Below, piece by piece: positions 11,279-24,179 of a stretch of 64,000 nt of DNA (position 1 is its first letter; every line of letters begins with the position of its first letter). The DNA comes from Oasisia sp. SBJ-2009 (taxonomy: Eukaryota; Annelida; Polychaeta; Sabellida; Siboglinidae). Location: assembly GCA_964017155.1 (NCBI GenBank), contig OZ024861.1, forward strand, positions 372,001 to 436,000, in the 5' to 3' direction. A model generated the notes under the pieces. The model saw only the letters and a program-made list of their open reading frames with translations, ran no database searches and was not told the origin of the DNA. The translations under genes were made by a program, and so were the position numbers.

Positions 11279-13293
11279 CCAACATTTGATACTTGATTTT
11301 GTTAATTCAATCAATTATATTCATCTTGCGCATATTTATGTTTTATATACAGCGCGTCTTAGCAGACTTTTGAGGCCGAAAAGACAGCGCGGTCGGCATA
11401 AACAAACTGTTTATCGCTCATTTCATATGCTCAGCGCAATGACATGCACCGCTGCGCTTGCGACTGGAAAAATCGCGCTGTCTTTTCGACCTCAAAAGTT
11501 TGCCAAGACGCGCTGTTTATAAAACATAAATACGCGCAAGATGATTATAATTGAATGAATTAATTTAATCAAGTATCAAATGTTGGTAAAAATACTGATA
11601 TAATAGCAACATTGAGGTGGGTCCGACTTGTACATAAGTGCCAAATAGTGAAATACTGAAAACAAATTGGGAGTATACGTGCTTTTATGAGAGAGTGCGC
11701 GTGAAGTTGCGCGCCCGCAAGTGTAGGCATTTATGTACAAGTCGGGCCCACCTCAATTTTGGTATTATAACTCTATCTTTGCCAACATTTGATACTTGAT
11801 TTTGTTAATTCAATCAATTATATTCATCTTGCGCATATTAATGTTTTATATACAGCGCGTCTTAGCAGACTTTTGAGGTCGAAAAGACAGCGTGGTCGGC
11901 ATAAACAAACTGTTTATCGTTCATTTCATATGCACAGCGCACTAACATGCACCGCTGCGCTTGCGACTGGAAAAATCGCGCTGTCTTTTCGACCTCAGAA
12001 GTTTGCCAAGACGCGCTGTTTATAACACATAAATACGCGCAAGATGATTATAATTGAATGAATTAATTTAATCAAGTATCAAATGTTGGCAAAAATACTG
12101 ATATAATAGCAACATTGAGGTGTTTCCGACTTGTACATAAGTGTCAAATAGTGAAATACTGAAAACAAATTGAGAGTATACGTGCTTTTATGAGAGATAG
12201 CGCGTGAAGGTACGCGCCCGCAAGTGTTGGCACTTATGTACAAGTCGGGCCCACCTCAATTTTGGTATCATAACTGTATTTTTGCCAACATTTGATACTT
12301 GATTTTGTTAATTCAATCAATTATATTCATCTTGCGCATATTTATGTTTTATATACAGCGCGTCTTAGCAGACTTTTGAGGCCGAAAAGACAGCGCGGTC
12401 GGCATAAACAAACTGTTTATCGCTCATTTCATATGCTCAGCGCAATGACATGCACCGCTGCGCTTGCGACTGGAAAAATCGCGCTGTCTTTTCGACCTCA
12501 AAAGTTTGCCAAGACGAGCTGTTTATAAAACGTAAATACGCGCAAGATGATTATAATTGAATGAATTAATTTAATCAAGTATCAAATGTTGGTAAAAATA
12601 CTGATATAATAGCAACATTGAGGTGGGTCCGACTTGTACATAAGTGCCAAATAGTGAAATACTGAAAACAAATTGGGAGTATACGTGCTTTTATGAGAGA
12701 GTGCGCGTGAAGTTGCGCGCCCGCAAGTGTAGGCATTTATGTACAAGTCGGGCCCACCTCAATTTTGGTATTATAACTGTATCTTTGCCAACATTTGATA
12801 CTTGATTTTGTTAATTCAATCAATTATAATCATCTTGCGCATATTAATGTTTTATATACAGCGCGTCTTAGCAGACTTTTGAGGTCGAAAAGACAGCGTG
12901 GTCGGCATAAACAAACTGTTTATCGCTCATTTCATATGCACAGCGCAGTAACATGCACCGCTGCGCTTGCGACTGGAAAAATCGCGCTGTCTTTTCGACC
13001 TCAGAAGTTTGCCAAGACGCGCTGTTTATAACACATAAATACGCGCAAGATGATTATAATTGAATGAATTAATTTAATCAAGTATCAAATGTTGGCAAAA
13101 ATACTGATATAATAGCAACATTGAGGTGTTTCCGACTTGTACATAAGTGCCAAATAGTGAAATACTGAAAACAAATTGAGAGTATACGTGCTTTTATGAG
13201 AGATTGCGCGTGAAGGTACGCGCCCGCAAGTGTTGGCACTTATGTACAAGTCGGGCCCACCTCAATTTTTTTGGTATCATAACTGTATTTTTG
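11279..13293 (+). repeat. HOR copy 2, haplotype X
   Basis: Haplotype X: A1 has TATCGTTCATTT, and B1 has CATTTGATAC with GACGAGCTG and AAACGTAAATAC. The inserted B unit still has TATATTCATC and CGCGCTGTTTAT, unlike copies 3 to 7. Confidence 0.85.
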
Positions 13294-15308
13294 CCAACAT
13301 TTGATACTTGATTTTGTTAATTCAATCAATTATACTCATCTTGCGCATATTTATGTTTTATATACAGCGCGTCTTAGCAGACTTTTGAGGCCGAAAAGAC
13401 AGCGCGGTCGGCATAAACAAACTGTTTATCGCTCATTTCATATGCTCAGCGCAATGACATGCACCGCTGCGCTTGCGACTGGAAAAATCGCGCTGTCTTT
13501 TCGACCTCAAAAGTTTGCCAAGACGCGCTTTTTATAAAACATAAATACGCGCAAGATGATTATAATTGAATGAATTAATTTAATCAAGTATCAAATGTTG
13601 GTAAAAATACTGATATAATAGCAACATTGAGGTGGGTCCGACTTGTACATATGTGCCAAATAGTGAAATACTGAAAACAAATTGGGAGTATACGTGCTTT
13701 TATGAGAGAGTGCGCGTGAAGTTGCGCGCCCGCAAGTGTAGGCATTTATGTACAAGTCGGGCCCACCTCAATTTTGGTATTATAACTCTATCTTTGCCAA
13801 CATTTGATACTTGATTTTGTTAATTCAATCAATTATATTCATCTTGCGCATATTAATGTTTTATATACAGCGCGTCTTAGCAGACTTTTGAGGTCGAAAA
13901 GACAGCGTGGTCGGCATAAACAAACTGTTTATCGTTCATTTCATATGCACAGCGCACTAACATGCACCGCTGCGCTTGCGACTGGAAAAATCGCGCTGTC
14001 TTTTCGACCTCAGAAGTTTGCCAAGACGCGCTGTTTATAACACATAAATACGCGCAAGATGATTATAATTGAATGAATTAATTTAATCAAGTATCAAATG
14101 TTGGCAAAAATACTGATATAATAGCAACATTGAGGTGTTTCCGACTTGTACATAAGTGTCAAATAGTGAAATACTGAAAACAAATTGAGAGTATACGTGC
14201 TTTTATGAGAGATAGCGCGTGAAGGTACGCGCCCGCAAGTGTTGGCACTTATGTACAAGTCGGGCCCACCTCAATTTTGGTATCATAACTGTATTTTTGC
14301 CAACATTTGATACTTGATTTTGTTAATTCAATCAATTATATTCATCTTGCGCATATTTATGTTTTATATACAGCGCGTCTTAGCAGACTTTTGAGGCCGA
14401 AAAGACAGCGCGGTCGGCATAAACAAACTGTTTATCGCTCATTTCATATGCTCAGCGCAATGACATGCACCGCTGCGCTTGCGACTGGAAAAATCGCGCT
14501 GTCTTTTCGACCTCAAAAGTTTGCCAAGACGAGCTGTTTATAAAACGTAAATACGCGCAAGATGATTATAATTGAATGAATTAATTTAATCAAGTATCAA
14601 ATGTTGGTAAAAATACTGATATAATAGCAACATTGAGGTGGGTCCGACTTGTACATAAGTGCCAAATAGTGAAATACTGAAAACAAATTGGGAGTATACG
14701 TGCTTTTATGAGAGAGTGCGCGTGAAGTTGCGCGCCCGCAAGTGTAGGCATTTATGTACAAGTCGGGCCCACCTCAATTTTGGTATTATAACTGTATCTT
14801 TGCCAACATTTGATACTTGATTTTGTTAATTCAATCAATTATAATCATCTTGCGCATATTAATGTTTTATATACAGCGCGTCTTAGCAGACTTTTGAGGT
14901 CGAAAAGACAGCGTGGTCGGCATAAACAAACTGTTTATCGCTCATTTCATATGCACAGCGCAGTAACATGCACCGCTGCGCTTGCGACTGGAAAAATCGC
15001 GCTGTCTTTTCGACCTCAGAAGTTTGCCAAGACGCGCTGTTTATAACACATAAATACGCGCAAGATGATTATAATTGAATGAATTAATTTAATCAAGTAT
15101 CAAATGTTGGCAAAAATACTGATATAATAGCAACATTGAGGTGTTTCCGACTTGTACATAAGTGCCAAATAGTGAAATACTGAAAACAAATTGAGAGTAT
15201 ACGTGCTTTTATGAGAGATTGCGCGTGAAGGTACGCGCCCGCAAGTGTTGGCACTTATGTACAAGTCGGGCCCACCTCAATTTTTTTGGTATCATAACTG
15301 TATTTTTG
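13294..15308 (+). repeat. HOR copy 3, haplotype X
   Basis: A1 with TATCGTTCATTT and B1 with GACGAGCTG. The inserted B unit has TATACTCATC and CGCGCTTTTTAT. The spacer before A1 has a private ACATATGTGCC near 13,648, seen again only near 24,230. Confidence 0.85.
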
Positions 15309-17323
15309 CCAACATTTGATACTTGATTTTGTTAATTCAATCAATTATACTCATCTTGCGCATATTTATGTTTTATATACAGCGCGTCTTAGCAGACTTT
15401 TGAGGCCGAAAAGACAGCGCGGTCGGCATAAACAAACTGTTTATCGCTCATTTCATATGCTCAGCGCAATGACATGCACCGCTGCGCTTGCGACTGGAAA
15501 AATCGCGCTGTCTTTTCGACCTCAAAAGTTTGCCAAGACGCGCTTTTTATAAAACATAAATACGCGCAAGATGATTATAATTGAATGAATTAATTTAATC
15601 AAGTATCAAATGTTGGTAAAAATACTGATATAATAGCAACATTGAGGTGGGTCCGACTTGTACATAAGTGCCAAATAGTGAAATACTGAAAACAAATTGG
15701 GAGTATACGTGCTTTTATGAGAGAGTGCGCGTGAAGTTGCGCGCCCGCAAGTGTAGGCATTTATGTACAAGTCGGGCCCACCTCAATTTTGGTATTATAA
15801 CTCTATCTTTGCCAACATTTGATACTTGATTTTGTTAATTCAATCAATTATATTCATCTTGCGCATATTAATGTTTTATATACAGCGCGTCTTAGCAGAC
15901 TTTTGAGGTCGAAAAGACAGCGTGGTCGGCATAAACAAACTGTTTATCGCTCATTTCATATGCACAGCGCACTAACATGCACCGCTGCGCTTGCGACTGG
16001 AAAAATCGCGCTGTCTTTTCGACCTCAGAAGTTTGCCAAGACGCGCTGTTTATAACACATAAATACGCGCAAGATGATTATAATTGAATGAATTAATTTA
16101 ATCAAGTATCAAATGTTGGCAAAAATACTGATATAATAGCAACATTGAGGTGTTTCCGACTTGTACATAAGTGTCAAATAGTGAAATACTGAAAACAAAT
16201 TGAGAGTATACGTGCTTTTATGAGAGATAGCGCGTGAAGGTACGCGCCCGCAAGTGTTGGCACTGATGTACAAGTCGGGCCCACCTCAATTTTGGTATCA
16301 TAACTGTATTTTTGCCAACATTTTATACTTGATTTTGTTAATTCAATCAATTATATTCATCTTGCGCATATTTATGTTTTATATACAGCGCGTCTTAGCA
16401 GACTTTTGAGGCCGAAAAGACAGCGCGGTCGGCATAAACAAACTGTTTATCGCTCATTTCATATGCTCAGCGCAGTGACATGCACCGCTGCGCTTGCGAC
16501 TGGAAAAATCGCGCTGTCTTTTCGACCTCAAAAGTTTGCCAAGACGCGCTGTTTATAAAACATAAATACGCGCAAGATGATTATAATTGAATGAATTAAT
16601 TTAATCAAGTATCAAATGTTGGTAAAAATACTGATATAATAGCAACATTGAGGTGGGTCCGACTTGTACATAAGTGCCAAATAGTGAAATACTGAAAACA
16701 AATTGGGAGTATACGTGCTTTTATGAGAGAGTGCGCGTGAAGTTGCGCGCCCGCAAGTGTAGGCATTTATGTACAAGTCGGGCCCACCTCAATTTTGGTA
16801 TTATAACTGTATCTTTGCCAACATTTGATACTTGATTTTGTTAATTCAATCAATTATAATCATCTTGCGCATATTAATGTTTTATATACAGCGCGTCTTA
16901 GCAGACTTTTGAGGTCGAAAAGACAGCGTGGTCGGCATAAACAAACTGTTTATCGCTCATTTCATATGCACAGCGCAGTAACATGCACCGCTGCGCTTGC
17001 GACTGGAAAAATCGCGCTGTCTTTTCGACCTCAGAAGTTTGCCAAGACGCGCTGTTTATAACACATAAATACGCGCAAGATGATTATAATTGAATGAATT
17101 AATTTAATCAAGTATCAAATGTTGGCAAAAATACTGATATAATAGCAACATTGAGGTGTTTCCGACTTGTACATAAGTGCCAAATAGTGAAATACTGAAA
17201 ACAAATTGAGAGTATACGTGCTTTTATGAGAGATTGCGCGTGAAGGTACGCGCCCGCAAGTGTTGGCACTTATGTACAAGTCGGGCCCACCTCAATTTTT
17301 TTGGTATCATAACTGTATTTTTG
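15309..17323 (+). repeat. HOR copy 4, haplotype Y
   Basis: Haplotype Y: A1 has TATCGCTCATTT, and B1 has CACTGATGTAC in its spacer, CATTTTATAC, and normal GACGCGCTG. Confidence 0.85.
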
Positions 17324-19338
17324 CCAACATTTGATACTTGATTTTGTTAATTCAATCAATTATACTCATCTTGCGCATATTTATGTTTTATATACAGCGC
17401 GTCTTAGCAGACTTTTGAGGCCGAAAAGACAGCGCGGTCGGCATAAACAAACTGTTTATCGCTCATTTCATATGCTCAGCGCAATGACATGCACCGCTGC
17501 GCTTGCGACTGGAAAAATCGCGCTGTCTTTTCGACCTCAAAAGTTTGCCAAGACGCGCTTTTTATAAAACATAAATACGCGCAAGATGATTATAATTGAA
17601 TGAATTAATTTAATCAAGTATCAAATGTTGGTAAAAATACTGATATAATAGCAACATTGAGGTGGGTCCGACTTGTACATAAGTGCCAAATAGTGAAATA
17701 CTGAAAACAAATTGGGAGTATACGTGCTTTTATGAGAGAGTGCGCGTGAAGTTGCGCGCCCGCAAGTGTAGGCATTTATGTACAAGTCGGGCCCACCTCA
17801 ATTTTGGTATTATAACTCTATCTTTGCCAACATTTGATACTTGATTTTGTTAATTCAATCAATTATATTCATCTTGCGCATATTAATGTTTTATATACAG
17901 CGCGTCTTAGCAGACTTTTGAGGTCGAAAAGACAGCGTGGTCGGCATAAACAAACTGTTTATCGTTCATTTCATATGCACAGCGCACTAACATGCACCGC
18001 TGCGCTTGCGACTGGAAAAATCGCGCTGTCTTTTCGACCTCAGAAGTTTGCCAAGACGCGCTGTTTATAACACATAAATACGCGCAAGATGATTATAATT
18101 GAATGAATTAATTTAATCAAGTATCAAATGTTGGCAAAAATACTGATATAATAGCAACATTGAGGTGTTTCCGACTTGTACATAAGTGTCAAATAGTGAA
18201 ATACTGAAAACAAATTGAGAGTATACGTGCTTTTATGAGAGATAGCGCGTGAAGGTACGCGCCCGCAAGTGTTGGCACTTATGTACAAGTCGGGCCCACC
18301 TCAATTTTGGTATCATAACTGTATTTTTGCCAACATTTGATACTTGATTTTGTTAATTCAATCAATTATATTCATCTTGCGCATATTTATGTTTTATATA
18401 CAGCGCGTCTTAGCAGACTTTTGAGGCCGAAAAGACAGCGCGGTCGGCATAAACAAACTGTTTATCGCTCATTTCATATGCTCAGCGCAATGACATGCAC
18501 CGCTGCGCTTGCGACTGGAAAAATCGCGCTGTCTTTTCGACCTCAAAAGTTTGCCAAGACGAGCTGTTTATAAAACGTAAATACGCGCAAGATGATTATA
18601 ATTGAATGAATTAATTTAATCAAGTATCAAATGTTGGTAAAAATACTGATATAATAGCAACATTGAGGTGGGTCCGACTTGTACATAAGTGCCAAATAGT
18701 GAAATACTGAAAACAAATTGGGAGTATACGTGCTTTTATGAGAGAGTGCGCGTGAAGTTGCGCGCCCGCAAGTGTAGGCATTTATGTACAAGTCGGGCCC
18801 ACCTCAATTTTGGTATTATAACTGTATCTTTGCCAACATTTGATACTTGATTTTGTTAATTCAATCAATTATAATCATCTTGCGCATATTAATGTTTTAT
18901 ATACAGCGCGTCTTAGCAGACTTTTGAGGTCGAAAAGACAGCGTGGTCGGCATAAACAAACTGTTTATCGCTCATTTCATATGCACAGCGCAGTAACATG
19001 CACCGCTGCGCTTGCGACTGGAAAAATCGCGCTGTCTTTTCGACCTCAGAAGTTTGCCAAGACGCGCTGTTTATAACACATAAATACGCGCAAGATGATT
19101 ATAATTGAATGAATTAATTTAATCAAGTATCAAATGTTGGCAAAAATACTGATATAATAGCAACATTGAGGTGTTTCCGACTTGTACATAAGTGCCAAAT
19201 AGTGAAATACTGAAAACAAATTGAGAGTATACGTGCTTTTATGAGAGATTGCGCGTGAAGGTACGCGCCCGCAAGTGTTGGCACTTATGTACAAGTCGGG
19301 CCCACCTCAATTTTTTTGGTATCATAACTGTATTTTTG
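17324..19338 (+). repeat. HOR copy 5, haplotype X
   Basis: Returns to TATCGTTCATTT in A1 and CATTTGATAC/GACGAGCTG in B1. Confidence 0.85.
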
Positions 19339-21353
19339 CCAACATTTGATACTTGATTTTGTTAATTCAATCAATTATACTCATCTTGCGCATATTTATG
19401 TTTTATATACAGCGCGTCTTAGCAGACTTTTGAGGCCGAAAAGACAGCGCGGTCGGCATAAACAAACTGTTTATCGCTCATTTCATATGCTCAGCGCAAT
19501 GACATGCACCGCTGCGCTTGCGACTGGAAAAATCGCGCTGTCTTTTCGACCTCAAAAGTTTGCCAAGACGCGCTTTTTATAAAACATAAATACGCGCAAG
19601 ATGATTATAATTGAATGAATTAATTTAATCAAGTATCAAATGTTGGTAAAAATACTGATATAATAGCAACATTGAGGTGGGTCCGACTTGTACATAAGTG
19701 CCAAATAGTGAAATACTGAAAACAAATTGGGAGTATACGTGCTTTTATGAGAGAGTGCGCGTGAAGTTGCGCGCCCGCAAGTGTAGGCATTTATGTACAA
19801 GTCGGGCCCACCTCAATTTTGGTATTATAACTCTATCTTTGCCAACATTTGATACTTGATTTTGTTAATTCAATCAATTATATTCATCTTGCGCATATTA
19901 ATGTTTTATATACAGCGCGTCTTAGCAGACTTTTGAGGTCGAAAAGACAGCGTGGTCGGCATAAACAAACTGTTTATCGCTCATTTCATATGCACAGCGC
20001 ACTAACATGCACCGCTGCGCTTGCGACTGGAAAAATCGCGCTGTCTTTTCGACCTCAGAAGTTTGCCAAGACGCGCTGTTTATAACACATAAATACGCGC
20101 AAGATGATTATAATTGAATGAATTAATTTAATCAAGTATCAAATGTTGGCAAAAATACTGATATAATAGCAACATTGAGGTGTTTCCGACTTGTACATAA
20201 GTGTCAAATAGTGAAATACTGAAAACAAATTGAGAGTATACGTGCTTTTATGAGAGATAGCGCGTGAAGGTACGCGCCCGCAAGTGTTGGCACTGATGTA
20301 CAAGTCGGGCCCACCTCAATTTTGGTATCATAACTGTATTTTTGCCAACATTTTATACTTGATTTTGTTAATTCAATCAATTATATTCATCTTGCGCATA
20401 TTTATGTTTTATATACAGCGCGTCTTAGCAGACTTTTGAGGCCGAAAAGACAGCGCGGTCGGCATAAACAAACTGTTTATCGCTCATTTCATATGCTCAG
20501 CGCAGTGACATGCACCGCTGCGCTTGCGACTGGAAAAATCGCGCTGTCTTTTCGACCTCAAAAGTTTGCCAAGACGCGCTGTTTATAAAACATAAATACG
20601 CGCAAGATGATTATAATTGAATGAATTAATTTAATCAAGTATCAAATGTTGGTAAAAATACTGATATAATAGCAACATTGAGGTGGGTCCGACTTGTACA
20701 TAAGTGCCAAATAGTGAAATACTGAAAACAAATTGGGAGTATACGTGCTTTTATGAGAGAGTGCGCGTGAAGTTGCGCGCCCGCAAGTGTAGGCATTTAT
20801 GTACAAGTCGGGCCCACCTCAATTTTGGTATTATAACTGTATCTTTGCCAACATTTGATACTTGATTTTGTTAATTCAATCAATTATAATCATCTTGCGC
20901 ATATTAATGTTTTATATACAGCGCGTCTTAGCAGACTTTTGAGGTCGAAAAGACAGCGTGGTCGGCATAAACAAACTGTTTATCGCTCATTTCATATGCA
21001 CAGCGCAGTAACATGCACCGCTGCGCTTGCGACTGGAAAAATCGCGCTGTCTTTTCGACCTCAGAAGTTTGCCAAGACGCGCTGTTTATAACACATAAAT
21101 ACGCGCAAGATGATTATAATTGAATGAATTAATTTAATCAAGTATCAAATGTTGGCAAAAATACTGATATAATAGCAACATTGAGGTGTTTCCGACTTGT
21201 ACATAAGTGCCAAATAGTGAAATACTGAAAACAAATTGAGAGTATACGTGCTTTTATGAGAGATTGCGCGTGAAGGTACGCGCCCGCAAGTGTTGGCACT
21301 TATGTACAAGTCGGGCCCACCTCAATTTTTTTGGTATCATAACTGTATTTTTG
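19339..21353 (+). repeat. HOR copy 6, haplotype Y
   Basis: TATCGCTCATTT in A1 and CACTGATGTAC/CATTTTATAC in B1, so copies 3-4 and 5-6 form an X-Y pair repeated at 4,030 bp. Confidence 0.85.
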
Positions 21354-23368
21354 CCAACATTTGATACTTGATTTTGTTAATTCAATCAATTATACTCATC
21401 TTGCGCATATTTATGTTTTATATACAGCGCGTCTTAGCAGACTTTTGAGGCCGAAAAGACAGCGCGGTCGGCATAAACAAACTGTTTATCGCTCATTTCA
21501 TATGCTCAGCGCAATGACATGCACCGCTGCGCTTGCGACTGGAAAAATCGCGCTGTCTTTTCGACCTCAAAAGTTTGCCAAGACGCGCTTTTTATAAAAC
21601 ATAAATACGCGCAAGATGATTATAATTGAATGAATTAATTTAATCAAGTATCAAATGTTGGTAAAAATACTGATATAATAGCAACATTGAGGTGGGTCCG
21701 ACTTGTACATAAGTGCCAAATAGTGAAATACTGAAAACAAATTGGGAGTATACGTGCTTTTATGAGAGAGTGCGCGTGAAGTTGCGCGCCCGCAAGTGTA
21801 GGCATTTATGTACAAGTCGGGCCCACCTCAATTTTGGTATTATAACTCTATCTTTGCCAACATTTGATACTTGATTTTGTTAATTCAATCAATTATATTC
21901 ATCTTGCGCATATTAATGTTTTATATACAGCGCGTCTTAGCAGACTTTTGAGGTCGAAAAGACAGCGTGGTCGGCATAAACAAACTGTTTATCGCTCATT
22001 TCATATGCACAGCGCACTAACATGCACCGCTGCGCTTGCGACTGGAAAAATCGCGCTGTCTTTTCGACCTCAGAAGTTTGCCAAGACGCGCTGTTTATAA
22101 CACATAAATACGCGCAAGATGATTATAATTGAATGAATTAATTTAATCAAGTATCAAATGTTGGCAAAAATACTGATATAATAGCAACATTGAGGTGTTT
22201 CCGACTTGTACATAAGTGTCAAATAGTGAAATACTGAAAACAAATTGAGAGTATACGTGCTTTTATGAGAGATAGCGCGTGAAGGTACGCGCCCGCAAGT
22301 GTTGGCACTGATGTACAAGTCGGGCCCACCTCAATTTTGGTATCATAACTGTATTTTTGCCAACATTTTATACTTGATTTTGTTAATTCAATCAATTATA
22401 TTCATCTTGCGCATATTTATGTTTTATATACAGCGCGTCTTAGCAGACTTTTGAGGCCGAAAAGACAGCGCGGTCGGCATAAACAAACTGTTTATCGCTC
22501 ATTTCATATGCTCAGCGCAGTGACATGCACCGCTGCGCTTGCGACTGGAAAAATCGCGCTGTCTTTTCGACCTCAAAAGTTTGCCAAGACGCGCTGTTTA
22601 TAAAACATAAATACGCGCAAGATGATTATAATTGAATGAATTAATTTAATCAAGTATCAAATGTTGGTAAAAATACTGATATAATAGCAACATTGAGGTG
22701 GGTCCGACTTGTACATAAGTGCCAAATAGTGAAATACTGAAAACAAATTGGGAGTATACGTGCTTTTATGAGAGAGTGCGCGTGAAGTTGCGCGCCCGCA
22801 AGTGTAGGCATTTATGTACAAGTCGGGCCCACCTCAATTTTGGTATTATAACTGTATCTTTGCCAACATTTGATACTTGATTTTGTTAATTCAATCAATT
22901 ATAATCATCTTGCGCATATTAATGTTTTATATACAGCGCGTCTTAGCAGACTTTTGAGGTCGAAAAGACAGCGTGGTCGGCATAAACAAACTGTTTATCG
23001 CTCATTTCATATGCACAGCGCAGTAACATGCACCGCTGCGCTTGCGACTGGAAAAATCGCGCTGTCTTTTCGACCTCAGAAGTTTGCCAAGACGCGCTGT
23101 TTATAACACATAAATACGCGCAAGATGATTATAATTGAATGAATTAATTTAATCAAGTATCAAATGTTGGCAAAAATACTGATATAATAGCAACATTGAG
23201 GTGTTTCCGACTTGTACATAAGTGCCAAATAGTGAAATACTGAAAACAAATTGAGAGTATACGTGCTTTTATGAGAGATTGCGCGTGAAGGTACGCGCCC
23301 GCAAGTGTTGGCACTTATGTACAAGTCGGGCCCACCTCAATTTTTTTGGTATCATAACTGTATTTTTG
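21354..23368 (+). repeat. HOR copy 7, haplotype Y
   Basis: Last full tetramer; haplotype Y again. It is followed by an out-of-register unit. Confidence 0.85.
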
Positions 23369-23874
23369 CCAACATTTGATACTTGATTTTGTTAATTCAA
23401 TCAATTATAATCATCTTGCGCATATTAATGTTTTATATACAGCGCGTCTTAGCAGACTTTTGAGGTCGAAAAGACAGCGTGGTCGGCATAAACAAACTGT
23501 TTATCGCTCATTTCATATGCACAGCGCAGTAACATGCACCGCTGCGCTTGCGACTGGAAAAATCGCGCTGTCTTTTCGACCTCAGAAGTTTGCCAAGACG
23601 CGCTGTTTATAACACATAAATACGCGCAAGATGATTATAATTGAATGAATTAATTTAATCAAGTATCAAATGTTGGCAAAAATACTGATATAATAGCAAC
23701 ATTGAGGTGTTTCCGACTTGTACATAAGTGCCAAATAGTGAAATACTGAAAACAAATTGAGAGTATACGTGCTTTTATGAGAGATTGCGCGTGAAGGTAC
23801 GCGCCCGCAAGTGTTGGCACTTATGTACAAGTCGGGCCCACCTCAATTTTTTTGGTATCATAACTGTATTTTTG
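23369..23874 (+). repeat. Out-of-register unit ending the HOR
   Basis: A type A palindrome (AATTATAATCATC, CATATGCACAGC, TATAACACAT) follows an S1 spacer carrying the TTT insertion, which elsewhere in the window precedes a B palindrome. This makes two A units in a row (22,863 and 23,369). A crossover in the shared bases between about 23,369 and 23,408 would explain it. Confidence 0.75.
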
Positions 23875-24179
23875 CCAACATTTGATACTTGATTTTGTTA
23901 ATTCAATCAATTATATTCATCTTGCGCATATTTATGTTTTATATACAGCGCGTCTTAGCAGACTTTTGAGGCCGAAAAGACAGCGCGGTCGGCATAAACA
24001 AACTGTTTATCGCTCATTTCATATGCTCAGCGCAATGACATGCACCGCTGCGCTTGCGACTGGAAAAATCGCGCTGTCTTTTCGACCTCAAAAGTTTGCC
24101 AAGACGCGCTGTTTATAAAACATAAATACGCGCAAGATGATTATAATTGAATGAATTAATTTAATCAAGTATCAAATGT

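Larger units (their letters stand above)
9264..23368 (+). repeat. Higher-order repeat block: seven copies of a 2,015 bp tetramer
   Basis: Order within each copy: B carrying the TTT insertion (AATTTTTTTGG, 506 bp), A1, B1, A2 (with AATTATAATCATC). The spacing is exactly 2,015 bp for all seven copies (506 + 3 x 503). Markers such as AAGTGTCAAATAG in the B1 spacer and TATACTCATC/CGCGCTTTTTAT in the inserted B unit recur in phase. The block ends at 23,369, where an A palindrome follows a B-type spacer. Confidence 0.9.

Noticed and set aside
9264..23368. CRISPR-like regular repeats
   Set aside because: Units are contiguous 503 bp repeats with no short repeat/variable spacer pattern and no cas genes.
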